Of a stretch of DNA of 64,000 nt, positions 56,937 through 64,000 are shown one piece after another. Positions within the stretch are counted from its first letter, which is position 1, and every line of letters begins with the position of its first letter. The notes under the pieces are model-generated. The model was not told where the DNA came from, searched no databases, and saw only the letters and a program-made list of their open reading frames with translations. Position numbers and translations under genes: made by a program. The stretch is from Actinomycetospora sp. TBRC 11914. Lineage in GTDB: Bacteria; Actinomycetota; Actinomycetes; Mycobacteriales; Pseudonocardiaceae. The DNA lies in the NCBI RefSeq assembly GCF_012933465.1, contig NZ_JABBND010000004.1:211124-275123 (forward strand), given 5' to 3'.

Positions 56937-59348
56937 TCACCGCGCGACGAGCCGGCGCAGCCGGGACACCACCGGGTCGAGCTCCGGGACCTTGAGCAGC
57001 CGCATCGCGACGGCGACGACGACGAGCGAGACGATCCCGCCGACGCCGATCGTGACCCACGCCTTGGCGACCGCGCCGGCGCCGCCCAGCAGGCGTTCGA
57101 GCAGGGTCACGACGACGACGGCCGTCAGCACGGCGGCCACCGAGGCGATGCCGGTGAGCAGCACGGTGCGCAGGACCCGTTTCGTATCGAGGCGCCCGAT
57201 CCGGTGGCGCAGCCAGATGTCGCCCACGACGAGGCCGACGACGAAGCCGAACGCGTTCACGGCCGCCAGGCCGAGCACCACCTGGTCGGGCGCGAGCAGG
57301 ACGGGGCACAGGTAGGCCAGCGGCACCTTGACCGCCGTCATGATCACCATGATGAGCGTGGGCGTGCGGGCGTCGGCCATCGCGTAGAAGACCCGCAGCT
57401 GCAGCATGACCACCGCCATCGGCAGCAGCCCGAACGCCGAGGACGCCAGCGCGGCGCCGAGCGCCTCCGCCGAGGCCCCGCCCGCGCGGCCCACCGAGAA
57501 CATCGCGACGCCGAGCTGCGAGCCGAACACGGTGAGGATGACGCTGACCGGCAGCAGCGTGACCGTCGAGAGCCGCGAGCCGAGCGAGAGGTCCTCGACC
57601 ACCTGGTCGAGCCGGCCATTGGCGGCCGCGGCGCTCATCCGGGGCATGAGCGCGGTCAGCAGCGAGACCCCGAGCACGCCGTAGGGCACCTGGATGAGCA
57701 GCCAGGAGTTCGAGTAGATCGACGGGCCGCCGTCGCTCGCGGAGAAGGCCACCCGCAGGATCACGGTGAGGCCGATCTGGCTCACCACGACGTAGCCGAT
57801 GACCCAGGCGGCGAGCCCGCCGAACGACGAGAGCCGCGGGTCCCAGCCCCACCGCCAGCGCCAGCGGAACCCGGTGCGCCGCATCGCCGGCAGCATCACC
57901 GCGGCCTGCAGCACGATCCCGAGGGTGCTGCCGACGCCCACCACCAGGAGCTGCGTGGTGCTGATCGGGCTGCCGTCGGTGGGGGCGGGCAGCAGCCAGT
58001 AGACGACGAGCGAGACGAGCACGACGACGTTGTTGAGCACCGGCGCCCACGCGGCGGGCCCGAACACCGCCCGCGCGTTGAGGATCGCGCCGAAGAGCGC
58101 CCCCAGGCCGTAGAAGAAGATCTGGGGCAGCAGCAGGTAGGCGAAGTCGGTGGCCAGGGGCCGGTTGGCCTCGTTCTCGATGTAGGGCTGCACGAGCAGG
58201 GGTGAGGCCACCACCGCGAGCACGGTGGCGACGAAGAGCACCACCGCGGCGCCGGTGAGGAGCTTCTGGGCGAACCCGTCGCCGTCGTCGCCGTCCTCCT
58301 TGGCCGCGCGCACCAGCACCGGGATCACGACGCTGGTGAGCACGCCGCCGAGCAGCAGCTCGAAGATGATGTTGGGCAGCGTGTTCGCGATGTTGAACGA
58401 GCTGCCGACCAGCCCCAGCCCGATCGTCGCGGCCAGGGCGAGGGTGCGGAGGAACCCGGTCAGGCGGCTGACGAGCGTCGCGACCGCCATCCCGCTGGAG
58501 GCCTTGACCAGCGACGAGTCGTTCCGGTCGTCGCTCGGGGTGCGCGGTGCGGGGACCGCGGGGGCGTCCTGCTCGAGCGGGGGCCGCGGGAGCAGGACGG
58601 TCTCGTCGGTGGAGTTCCCGACGGTCCACGACGCCAGCGGCGCCGAGCGGTCGGTGCCGCTGCGCCCGGCCAGGGCGGTCATCCGGGCGGTGGCCTCCTC
58701 GACCCGGGCGGGGACGAGGTCGGTCTCGGTGGTCGCGTCGGTGCCGGGATCGGGGGTGCCGGGTACCGCGCGGGCGGGCGCGGTGAGCGCGTCGGCGGCC
58801 GAGGCGGCCAGGGGACGCGTCGGGTCCGCCGGGGGCGCGCCCCGGTGCGGCCCGGGCACCGGCCCGGGTGCCCGCGGGTCGACGGCCGGTCCGGGCGGCG
58901 CACCGGGACCGCGGGGCGCGGCGCCGTGCGGCCCGGGCGGCGGGAGAGGTGGCGGGTGCGGAGGTGGTCCGGGCGCGGCGCCGCCCATCGGCGGCTCCCG
59001 CCGGGGCGGGCCCGGCTGGGCCGGTCCTGGCTGGGCCGGTCCTGGCTGGGCCGGTCCTGGCTGGGGCGGGCCCCCGGGCGGCGGGGGTCCGGGGCGGGCG
59101 CCGGCGGGCGGCGGTCCGGGCGGTCCGGGGGGACCGGGCGGGCGGCCGGGGCCGGGCGCGCGGGTCACCGGCGCCTCGGGCGCGGGCGGGGGTGGCACGA
59201 TGCCGTCGGCCGGCGGGGGCGGCGGCGGGACGACCGGGTGCGGCGCGGGCTCGACCCGCTCCTCGGGCTCGCGGGACCGCGGATCGGGACGGTCGGCCTC
59301 GTCCGGGCGCACCTCCCGGGGCGCGCCGTGACCGGGGCGCGCCGTCAT
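56937..59348 (-). CDS. murJ: Lipid II flippase MurJ (MviN) with Pro-rich N-terminal extension
   Basis: 803 residues. About 285 N-terminal residues are disordered and proline-rich, followed by the 14-helix MOP-family flippase (from SGMAVATLVSRLTGFLRTLALAATIG; FNIANTLPNIIFELLLGGVLTSVVIPVL). Moves lipid II across the membrane for peptidoglycan synthesis. The extension includes tandem PGPAQ repeats encoded by three perfect 15 bp units (59014-59058). ATG 59348 overlaps the DUF6049 stop (ATGA). Confidence 0.93.
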   Translation of the reverse strand: MTARPGHGAPREVRPDEADRPDPRSREPEERVEPAPHPVVPPPPPPADGIVPPPPAPEAPVTRAPGPGRPPGPPGPPGPPPAGARPGPPPPGGPPQPGPAQPGPAQPGPAQPGPPRREPPMGGAAPGPPPHPPPLPPPGPHGAAPRGPGAPPGPAVDPRAPGPVPGPHRGAPPADPTRPLAASAADALTAPARAVPGTPDPGTDATTETDLVPARVEEATARMTALAGRSGTDRSAPLASWTVGNSTDETVLLPRPPLEQDAPAVPAPRTPSDDRNDSSLVKASSGMAVATLVSRLTGFLRTLALAATIGLGLVGSSFNIANTLPNIIFELLLGGVLTSVVIPVLVRAAKEDGDDGDGFAQKLLTGAAVVLFVATVLAVVASPLLVQPYIENEANRPLATDFAYLLLPQIFFYGLGALFGAILNARAVFGPAAWAPVLNNVVVLVSLVVYWLLPAPTDGSPISTTQLLVVGVGSTLGIVLQAAVMLPAMRRTGFRWRWRWGWDPRLSSFGGLAAWVIGYVVVSQIGLTVILRVAFSASDGGPSIYSNSWLLIQVPYGVLGVSLLTALMPRMSAAAANGRLDQVVEDLSLGSRLSTVTLLPVSVILTVFGSQLGVAMFSVGRAGGASAEALGAALASSAFGLLPMAVVMLQLRVFYAMADARTPTLIMVIMTAVKVPLAYLCPVLLAPDQVVLGLAAVNAFGFVVGLVVGDIWLRHRIGRLDTKRVLRTVLLTGIASVAAVLTAVVVVTLLERLLGGAGAVAKAWVTIGVGGIVSLVVVAVAMRLLKVPELDPVVSRLRRLVAR
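59014..59070. repeat. 15 bp tandem repeat within murJ
   Basis: Three exact copies of GGCTGGGCCGGTCCT at 59014, 59029 and 59044 plus a partial fourth, in frame, encoding PAQPG repeats. A slippage-prone tract likely to vary in copy number. Confidence 0.85.
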
Positions 59349-61720
59349 CGGTTCTGCAGCTCGCGGTCCGGGCCGCCCGTCGACGAGCCCCCGTCCTCCC
59401 GGCCGGTCGTCGGGCCGTCCCGGTCGACCGTCGGGATCGGGCCGGTCGCGTGGCGCGGCCTGGGTCGGGACCGCCGGTCCTGCCGTGCCCGGCGAACCCG
59501 GCGCGCCACCCGCAGGCTCGCCAGGCTCACCAGCACGACGGCTGCGGACGCGGTCAACCACACGGTGATGGTGCCGTAGGCGGTCGATCGCAGCAGCAGA
59601 CGACTCGTCGGGCCGAGCGTGTCGCCCCCGGGCGTGCGCGCCGTGGCGTCCACGGTGAACTGGCCCGACCGGCCCACGTCGAGGGCGACCTGGAACTGCA
59701 CGCTGCCGAACGCGGGCACGCGGCGCACCGGGACGGGTGACACGCGCACCCCCGGCGTCGGCTCGAGGGCGACGGTGACGTCGACCGCCACGGGCAGCTG
59801 GTTCTCCACGGTGAGCAGGAGCGGCGCCTCGCTCGAGCCCAGCGAGTAGCTGCCCGCGGGCTGGACGACGTGCACCATCCCCCGGAGAGTGCGCATCTGA
59901 GCGGCGACGTCGTCGGCGGCGGCCCGCTGCAGCGCCGGGTCGCCGCGCCCGGCCGCCGAGAGGCTGCGCAGCAGCGCGCCGGTGAGCGGCTCGACGAACT
60001 CGGCCGGGGTCGGCGCGCCGGTGTGGTCCTGGCGGCTGGCCGCGAGCAGGTCGCGCTGCTCGTCCCGGACCCCGCGGATCTGGTCCAGGAGGGCCGGGCT
60101 CTGGTCCGAGGCGGCCGACCGGTCCCCGGACCCCAGCGCCACCTGGGGCAGCGTCGTGCCGCGGGCCGCCCCCGTCGCGAGGAGGGTCCCGGCGTCCACC
60201 GGGCTGACCAGGCCCCGCCCGGCGAGGTCGGAGATCCCCGCCAGCAGGGCCTCGGCCTCGGGCTGGGAGGCGGCCCAGTCGACCGGCGGGGCCAGCACGG
60301 TCGTCGTCGGGGGGCCGGCGGCCAGGGCCCGCAGGGTCACGACGCCGAGGGCGTCCTGCGTCGCGAGCCCGCCGGCGGTGCCCGCCGGGCTGGTCGAGCC
60401 GTCCGAGGCCGTCGGCCGCGGGGCCAGGGCCTGCCCGGCGAGCGGGTCGGTGGCCACCGCGAGCGGGGCCGTGCCGCCCTCGCCGGCGAAACGCCCGACG
60501 GCGCCCGCCGGTACCCCGCCCGCGAGCGTGGCGCCGTCGACGACGAGGGACCGGGCGCCGCCGCCGGCGAGGTCGGCGAGGCTGCGCTCGTCGACCAGCC
60601 CGCCGGCGGGCACGGTGGCGCCTGGCACCGGCGCGACGCCGAGCAGGGCCGCGGTCCGCTGCTCGCCGAGGGTCCGGGCCGCCGTCGTGAGGTCGCTCAT
60701 GTTCCCGCGGGACGTGGCGAGCAGGTCGGCGTCGGCGTAGGGCAGGGCGAGCACGCAGCGCCCGCGGGCCGCGTCGCGCACCGAGGCGAGCCAGGCGCCC
60801 GCCGCCTGGGCGCCCGCGCCCGGGTGGTCACCGGTCGCGGTGTGCACCTGGTAGCCGCCGCTCATGTCGGCGGCCGTCTCGAGCAGGTCGGCGTCGACCG
60901 CCAGGCACACCGACGCGGCGGCCGGGCTGCCGATCGGGGCGGCGCGGTCGAGGGCGTCGACGAGCCCGGCGAGGCGACCGCCGGGGGCGAAGGACGTGGC
61001 GAGGCTGTCGTCGGCCAGCAGGGCCGGGGCGCCGGGCGCGACCGGGAGGCGCCGCGGGCGGTCGGCGAGGGGCCACAGCACCGACACCGCCGGGACCCGG
61101 CCCGCGGCCGGCACGGGGGCCGCGGAGCCGGGCGGGCCGCCCGGCACCCCGGTGACCGGCAGCAGCAGCCGGCTCGCGGTGAGGCGGGCCGGCGCGGCCG
61201 CGGTGCCCGGCGTCCCGTTCACGTCGACGACGAGCGGGTAGACGCCCGGCGTCGTGAGGGCGAGCGACGAGTCGGCGGGTCCGCGCAGCGGCACCCGGAC
61301 GGTGAACGGCACGTCCGTGCCGGGGTCGAGGGTCCCGGCGACGGGCGTGAAGCCGGGCGCGGCCGTGCCGCCCGAGGAGTCCGGGGACACCGAGCCGTCG
61401 AGCGCCTGGCCGACGTCGCCGTCGGTGGCGACCGCGGCGCCCCGCTGGACCCGCACCCCGACGTCGCGGACCGGCACCGTGCCGTGGTTCGCGACGTGGC
61501 CCGTGACCAGCAGCTCCGGCGGACCGTCCGAGGTCACGACCCGGGGGTTCGCGGTGTCGAGGGACAGGGTCACGCCGGTCGACGCCGTCTGGGCGGTCGC
61601 CGTGCCGGGCAGCCCGAGCAGGGCCGCCGCGAGACCGACGAGCACCGCCACCGCGGCGAGGGCGGTGGCCCGGCTCCGAGCGAGGACCCGGCCGGACGCC
61701 GCGGGTCCCCGCGGGGTCAC
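59345..61720 (-). CDS. DUF6049 exported membrane-anchored protein
   Basis: 791 residues. A signal peptide ([25 protein letters not shown]), a beta-rich domain (about 45-190), a large central Ala/Gly-rich domain, a second beta domain near 630-720, one C-terminal membrane helix ([21 protein letters not shown]) and a short basic cytosolic tail. Equivalent of mycobacterial Rv3909, always next to murJ and thus probably a cell-wall partner. GTG 61720 follows GGAGGAG and overlaps the NUDIX stop. Confidence 0.85.
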   Translation of the reverse strand: MTPRGPAASGRVLARSRATALAAVAVLVGLAAALLGLPGTATAQTASTGVTLSLDTANPRVVTSDGPPELLVTGHVANHGTVPVRDVGVRVQRGAAVATDGDVGQALDGSVSPDSSGGTAAPGFTPVAGTLDPGTDVPFTVRVPLRGPADSSLALTTPGVYPLVVDVNGTPGTAAAPARLTASRLLLPVTGVPGGPPGSAAPVPAAGRVPAVSVLWPLADRPRRLPVAPGAPALLADDSLATSFAPGGRLAGLVDALDRAAPIGSPAAASVCLAVDADLLETAADMSGGYQVHTATGDHPGAGAQAAGAWLASVRDAARGRCVLALPYADADLLATSRGNMSDLTTAARTLGEQRTAALLGVAPVPGATVPAGGLVDERSLADLAGGGARSLVVDGATLAGGVPAGAVGRFAGEGGTAPLAVATDPLAGQALAPRPTASDGSTSPAGTAGGLATQDALGVVTLRALAAGPPTTTVLAPPVDWAASQPEAEALLAGISDLAGRGLVSPVDAGTLLATGAARGTTLPQVALGSGDRSAASDQSPALLDQIRGVRDEQRDLLAASRQDHTGAPTPAEFVEPLTGALLRSLSAAGRGDPALQRAAADDVAAQMRTLRGMVHVVQPAGSYSLGSSEAPLLLTVENQLPVAVDVTVALEPTPGVRVSPVPVRRVPAFGSVQFQVALDVGRSGQFTVDATARTPGGDTLGPTSRLLLRSTAYGTITVWLTASAAVVLVSLASLRVARRVRRARQDRRSRPRPRHATGPIPTVDRDGPTTGREDGGSSTGGPDRELQNR

Positions 61721-62202
61721 GCGGACTCCTCCAGGATCTCCGCGGCCAGCCGCACCAGTCGCCGTTCGTCGGCGTAGGCCAGCCGGGACGACAGCTCGGC
61801 GAGCGGGACCCACGCGACCTCGGTGACCTCGACGTCGGCGTCGGAGAGCTCCCCGCCGACCGCCGAGAGCAGGAAGTGCTGCACCGTCTTGTGGACGCGC
61901 CGGTCCTCGGCCACGAACCAGTAGTTGATGCTGCCGAGCGGGGCCTGCACGGTCGCGATGATGCCGGTCTCCTCCTCGACCTCCCGCACCGCCGCCTGCT
62001 CCGCGGTCTCGCCCTCCTCGATGTGGCCCTTGGGCAACGACCACAGGAGCCGCCCGCGCCGGTCGAGGCGCCCGATCAGCGCGGCGCACCCGTGCGCGGC
62101 GTCGACGACGAGCCCTCCCGCGGAGTACTCGTCGACCGTGCGCATCCGCCGCCGCGGGCCACGCCGACGGCGGTCGGCGGAGCGACGGGACGACGGGGGC
62201 AT
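61717..62202 (-). CDS. NUDIX hydrolase (MutT-like)
   Basis: 161 residues. Complete Nudix box [23 protein letters not shown], with WSLPKGH preceding it. The N-terminus is very basic. Equivalent in place to mycobacterial MutT4, which hydrolyses nucleotide diphosphates; substrate not determined. First gene of the minus-strand NUDIX-DUF6049-murJ operon. Confidence 0.93.
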   Translation of the reverse strand: MPPSSRRSADRRRRGPRRRMRTVDEYSAGGLVVDAAHGCAALIGRLDRRGRLLWSLPKGHIEEGETAEQAAVREVEEETGIIATVQAPLGSINYWFVAEDRRVHKTVQHFLLSAVGGELSDADVEVTEVAWVPLAELSSRLAYADERRLVRLAAEILEESA

Positions 62203-62291
62203 TCCGCGATCGTACGGCGCACGCCCGGTGCACGGGGGGTGTCACGCGGTGGTGGGCGGGGCGGTGGGGCGGGTGTCCGCCGTGCCCGGGT

Positions 62292-62308
62292 TAGGCTGTC
62301 CCGCCGTG
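62292..62308 (+). promoter_or_regulatory. Promoter for a leaderless pcnA transcript
   Basis: TAGGCT at 62292-62297 lies 8 bases before GTG 62306, without a Shine-Dalgarno; the same hexamer and spacing occur before the ArsR gene at 9971. Confidence 0.45.
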
Positions 62309-63805
62309 CCCGGAGCCGCCCAGACCGCCCTGCCGACGTCGTCGTCGGCGCCCGCCACGCCCGGGAATGGCCAGCGCGGGACCCCCGACGCCGGTCAGAC
62401 TGCGGTCGTGGAGCTCCTGCGGTACTCCCCCGTCGCCGACGAGCTCGGGCGCCGCTTCGCCGAGGCCGGGCACCGGCTCTACCTCGTGGGCGGCAGCGTG
62501 CGGGACGCCCTGCTCGGCCGGCTCTCCGCGGACCTGGACTTCACCACCGACGCCCGTCCGCCGGAGATCAAGAAGATCGTGTCGGGCTGGGCCGAGGCCA
62601 TTTGGGAGACCGGGATCGAGTTCGGCACCGTCGGCCTCGCCCGCCACGGGGTGACCCTCGAGGTCACGACGTTCCGCGCCGACACCTACGACGGGGTCTC
62701 CCGCAACCCGGTGGTCGCGTTCGGCGACACCGTCGAGGGCGACCTGGTGCGGCGCGACTTCACCGCCAACGCCATGGCGGTGTCGCTGCCCGACCGCACC
62801 TTCGTCGACCCCTGCGGCGGGCTGGCCGCGCTGGCCCGCGGGGTGCTCGACACCCCGGTGGAGCCGGAGCGCTCCTTCGGCGACGACCCGCTGCGGCTGC
62901 TGCGCGCCGCCCGGTTCGTCTCCCAGCTCGGCTTCGACGTGGCCCCCCGGGTCCGCGACGCCATGACCGCGATGGCGGGCGAGCTCGCCCGCATCACCCC
63001 CGAGCGCGTGCAGGCCGAGCTGACCAAGCTGCTGCTCGGCGCGCACCCCCGCCGGGGCATCGAGCTCATGGTCGACACCGGGCTGGCCGACGTCGTGCTG
63101 CCCGAGGTGCCCGCGATGCGCCTCGAGATCGACGAGCACGCCCAGCACAAGGACGTCTACGAGCACTCGCTCACGGTCATGGAGCAGGCCATCGACCGCG
63201 AGACCGACGGCCCCGACCTGACGCTGCGCCTCGCCGCGCTGCTGCACGACATCGGCAAGCCGGCCACCCGCAAGGTGGAGCCCGGCAACCGCGTGAGCTT
63301 CCACCACCACGAGGTGGTCGGGGCGAAGATGGCCCGCAAGCGGCTGCGCGAGCTGCGCTACCCGAAGCAGCTGGTCGACGACGTCTCGCAGCTGGTGTTC
63401 CTGCACCTGCGCTTCCACGGCTACGGCAAGGGCGAGTGGACCGACTCGGCCGTGCGCCGCTACGTCACCGACGCGGGCCCGCTGCTCGACCGGCTGCACA
63501 AGCTCGTCCGCTCGGACTCCACGACCCGCAACAAGCGCCGGGCGGCGGCGCTGCAGCGGACCTACGACGACCTCGAGAACAGGATCGCGAGGATTTCCGA
63601 ACAGGAGGACCTCGCGCGGGTGCGCCCCGACCTCGACGGCAACGCGATCATGGAACTGCTCGGGGTCGAGCCCGGACCCGTCGTCGGGCGGGCGTGGCGC
63701 CACCTCAAGGACGTCCGGCTCGAGCGCGGCCCGCTGGACCGCGACGAGGCCGAGGCGGAGCTCCTGGCGTGGGCGCGGGCCGAGGGGATCCTGCCGGCGG
63801 AGTGA
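62306..63805 (+). CDS. pcnA: CCA tRNA nucleotidyltransferase (PcnA family)
   Basis: 499 residues. Head: YLVGGSVRDALLGRLSADLDFTTDARP, the nucleotidyltransferase motif with its metal-binding Asp pair. Then GDLVRRDFTANAMAVSLPD and DPLRLLRAARFVSQLGF, and a C-terminal HD domain (LAALLHDIGKPATR). Adds or repairs the CCA end of tRNAs; relevant here because tRNA-Ile lacks encoded CCA. The first 40 residues are low-complexity. GTG 62306 assumed leaderless. Confidence 0.94.
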   Translation: MPGAAQTALPTSSSAPATPGNGQRGTPDAGQTAVVELLRYSPVADELGRRFAEAGHRLYLVGGSVRDALLGRLSADLDFTTDARPPEIKKIVSGWAEAIWETGIEFGTVGLARHGVTLEVTTFRADTYDGVSRNPVVAFGDTVEGDLVRRDFTANAMAVSLPDRTFVDPCGGLAALARGVLDTPVEPERSFGDDPLRLLRAARFVSQLGFDVAPRVRDAMTAMAGELARITPERVQAELTKLLLGAHPRRGIELMVDTGLADVVLPEVPAMRLEIDEHAQHKDVYEHSLTVMEQAIDRETDGPDLTLRLAALLHDIGKPATRKVEPGNRVSFHHHEVVGAKMARKRLRELRYPKQLVDDVSQLVFLHLRFHGYGKGEWTDSAVRRYVTDAGPLLDRLHKLVRSDSTTRNKRRAAALQRTYDDLENRIARISEQEDLARVRPDLDGNAIMELLGVEPGPVVGRAWRHLKDVRLERGPLDRDEAEAELLAWARAEGILPAE

Positions 63806-63847
63806 GACCAGCGGTGGTCCCCGATCGGCGTCGAGGGGATGCTGACA

Positions 63848-63875
63848 CCTGACGTCAGGATGGAGCCGTCCTGAC
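63848..63875. terminator. Nested palindromes after pcnA
   Basis: CCTGACGTCAGG (63848-63859) is a perfect 12 bp palindrome, and GTCAGGA (63854-63860) can instead pair with TCCTGAC (63869-63875). The two folds exclude each other. About 45 bases after the pcnA stop: terminator or operator for a gene beyond the edge. Nothing else recognised in 63876-64000. Confidence 0.45.
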
Positions 63876-64000
63876 ATGGGGCGCCCGGGCCCACGGGCTG
63901 GTCAGGAGCACCGGGGCCCCGGAGTCGGCGTGACGTGCCCCTCGTCGGGGGCGGCTCCGACCTGCGGTGATCACGAGCACGGGGCGCAGGTCCGGCGGCC

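Overview
The window is chromosomal DNA from a very high-GC actinobacterium. The gene order around dnaA, an Lsr2 nucleoid protein, a split MurJ/pseudokinase pair, a CwlM-type amidase and the many GTG starts with 4-base stop/start overlaps suggest a relative of Pseudonocardia (Pseudonocardiales). The genus is inferred from gene content, not from a search.

Left third (1 to about 22 kb), accessory. A minus-strand 3-hydroxyacyl-CoA dehydrogenase runs off the left edge. A 0.7 kb intergenic minisatellite separates it from an intact phenylacetyl-CoA catabolic operon, paaABCDE-paaZ-paaI (1259-7614), whose genes mostly overlap by four bases. An AraC regulator and an MFS exporter follow, then an ArsR/SRPBCC/DinB-like mini-operon with a leaderless start. 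From 11.4 to 15.3 kb lies a metal/membrane block: a ZIP transporter and a minus-strand dedA, DUF6153, DUF305 operon. Beside it is a decayed, internally deleted second copy of that same operon. From 15.3 to 21.9 kb is a self-contained BlaI-type regulon: ABC exporter, small membrane protein, BlaI repressor, M56 peptidase and MFS. Three copies of one dyad operator, TTCTAC-N6-GTAGA(A/G), sit in front of the ABC genes and in front of blaI. I consider this the best candidate for an undescribed system.

Centre (22-47 kb), the replication-origin core. Read leftward from the origin at about 38 kb: dnaN, gnd, recF, dciA (DUF721), gyrB, an FkbM methyltransferase, gyrA, a DUF3566 membrane protein, tRNA-Ile and tRNA-Ala, with lsr2 and a pair of genes resembling the two halves of plant Tm-1 nearby. 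Read rightward: dnaA is on the minus strand, then rpmH, rnpA, yidD, yidC, jag, rsmG, parA and parB on the plus strand. DnaA boxes occur between dnaA and dnaN, between dnaA and rpmH, and inside the start of dciA. Three intact and two degenerate ParB-binding (parS) sites are scattered from 22 to 45 kb, one of them inside the parA coding sequence.

Right third (47-64 kb). A D-Ala-D-Ala-ligase-like ATP-grasp gene, a PLP aminotransferase and a GNAT acetyltransferase precede a long minus-strand envelope and redox cluster: NUDIX, DUF6049, murJ, pseudokinase, sigM, anti-sigma, trxB, trxA, cwlM. A divergent, probably leaderless CCA-adding enzyme (pcnA) closes the window. The order matches the mycobacterial Rv3907-Rv3924 block from memory. 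The long non-coding stretches are dominated by three unrelated repeat families (72/73 bp, about 93 bp, and a 42 bp palindrome pair).
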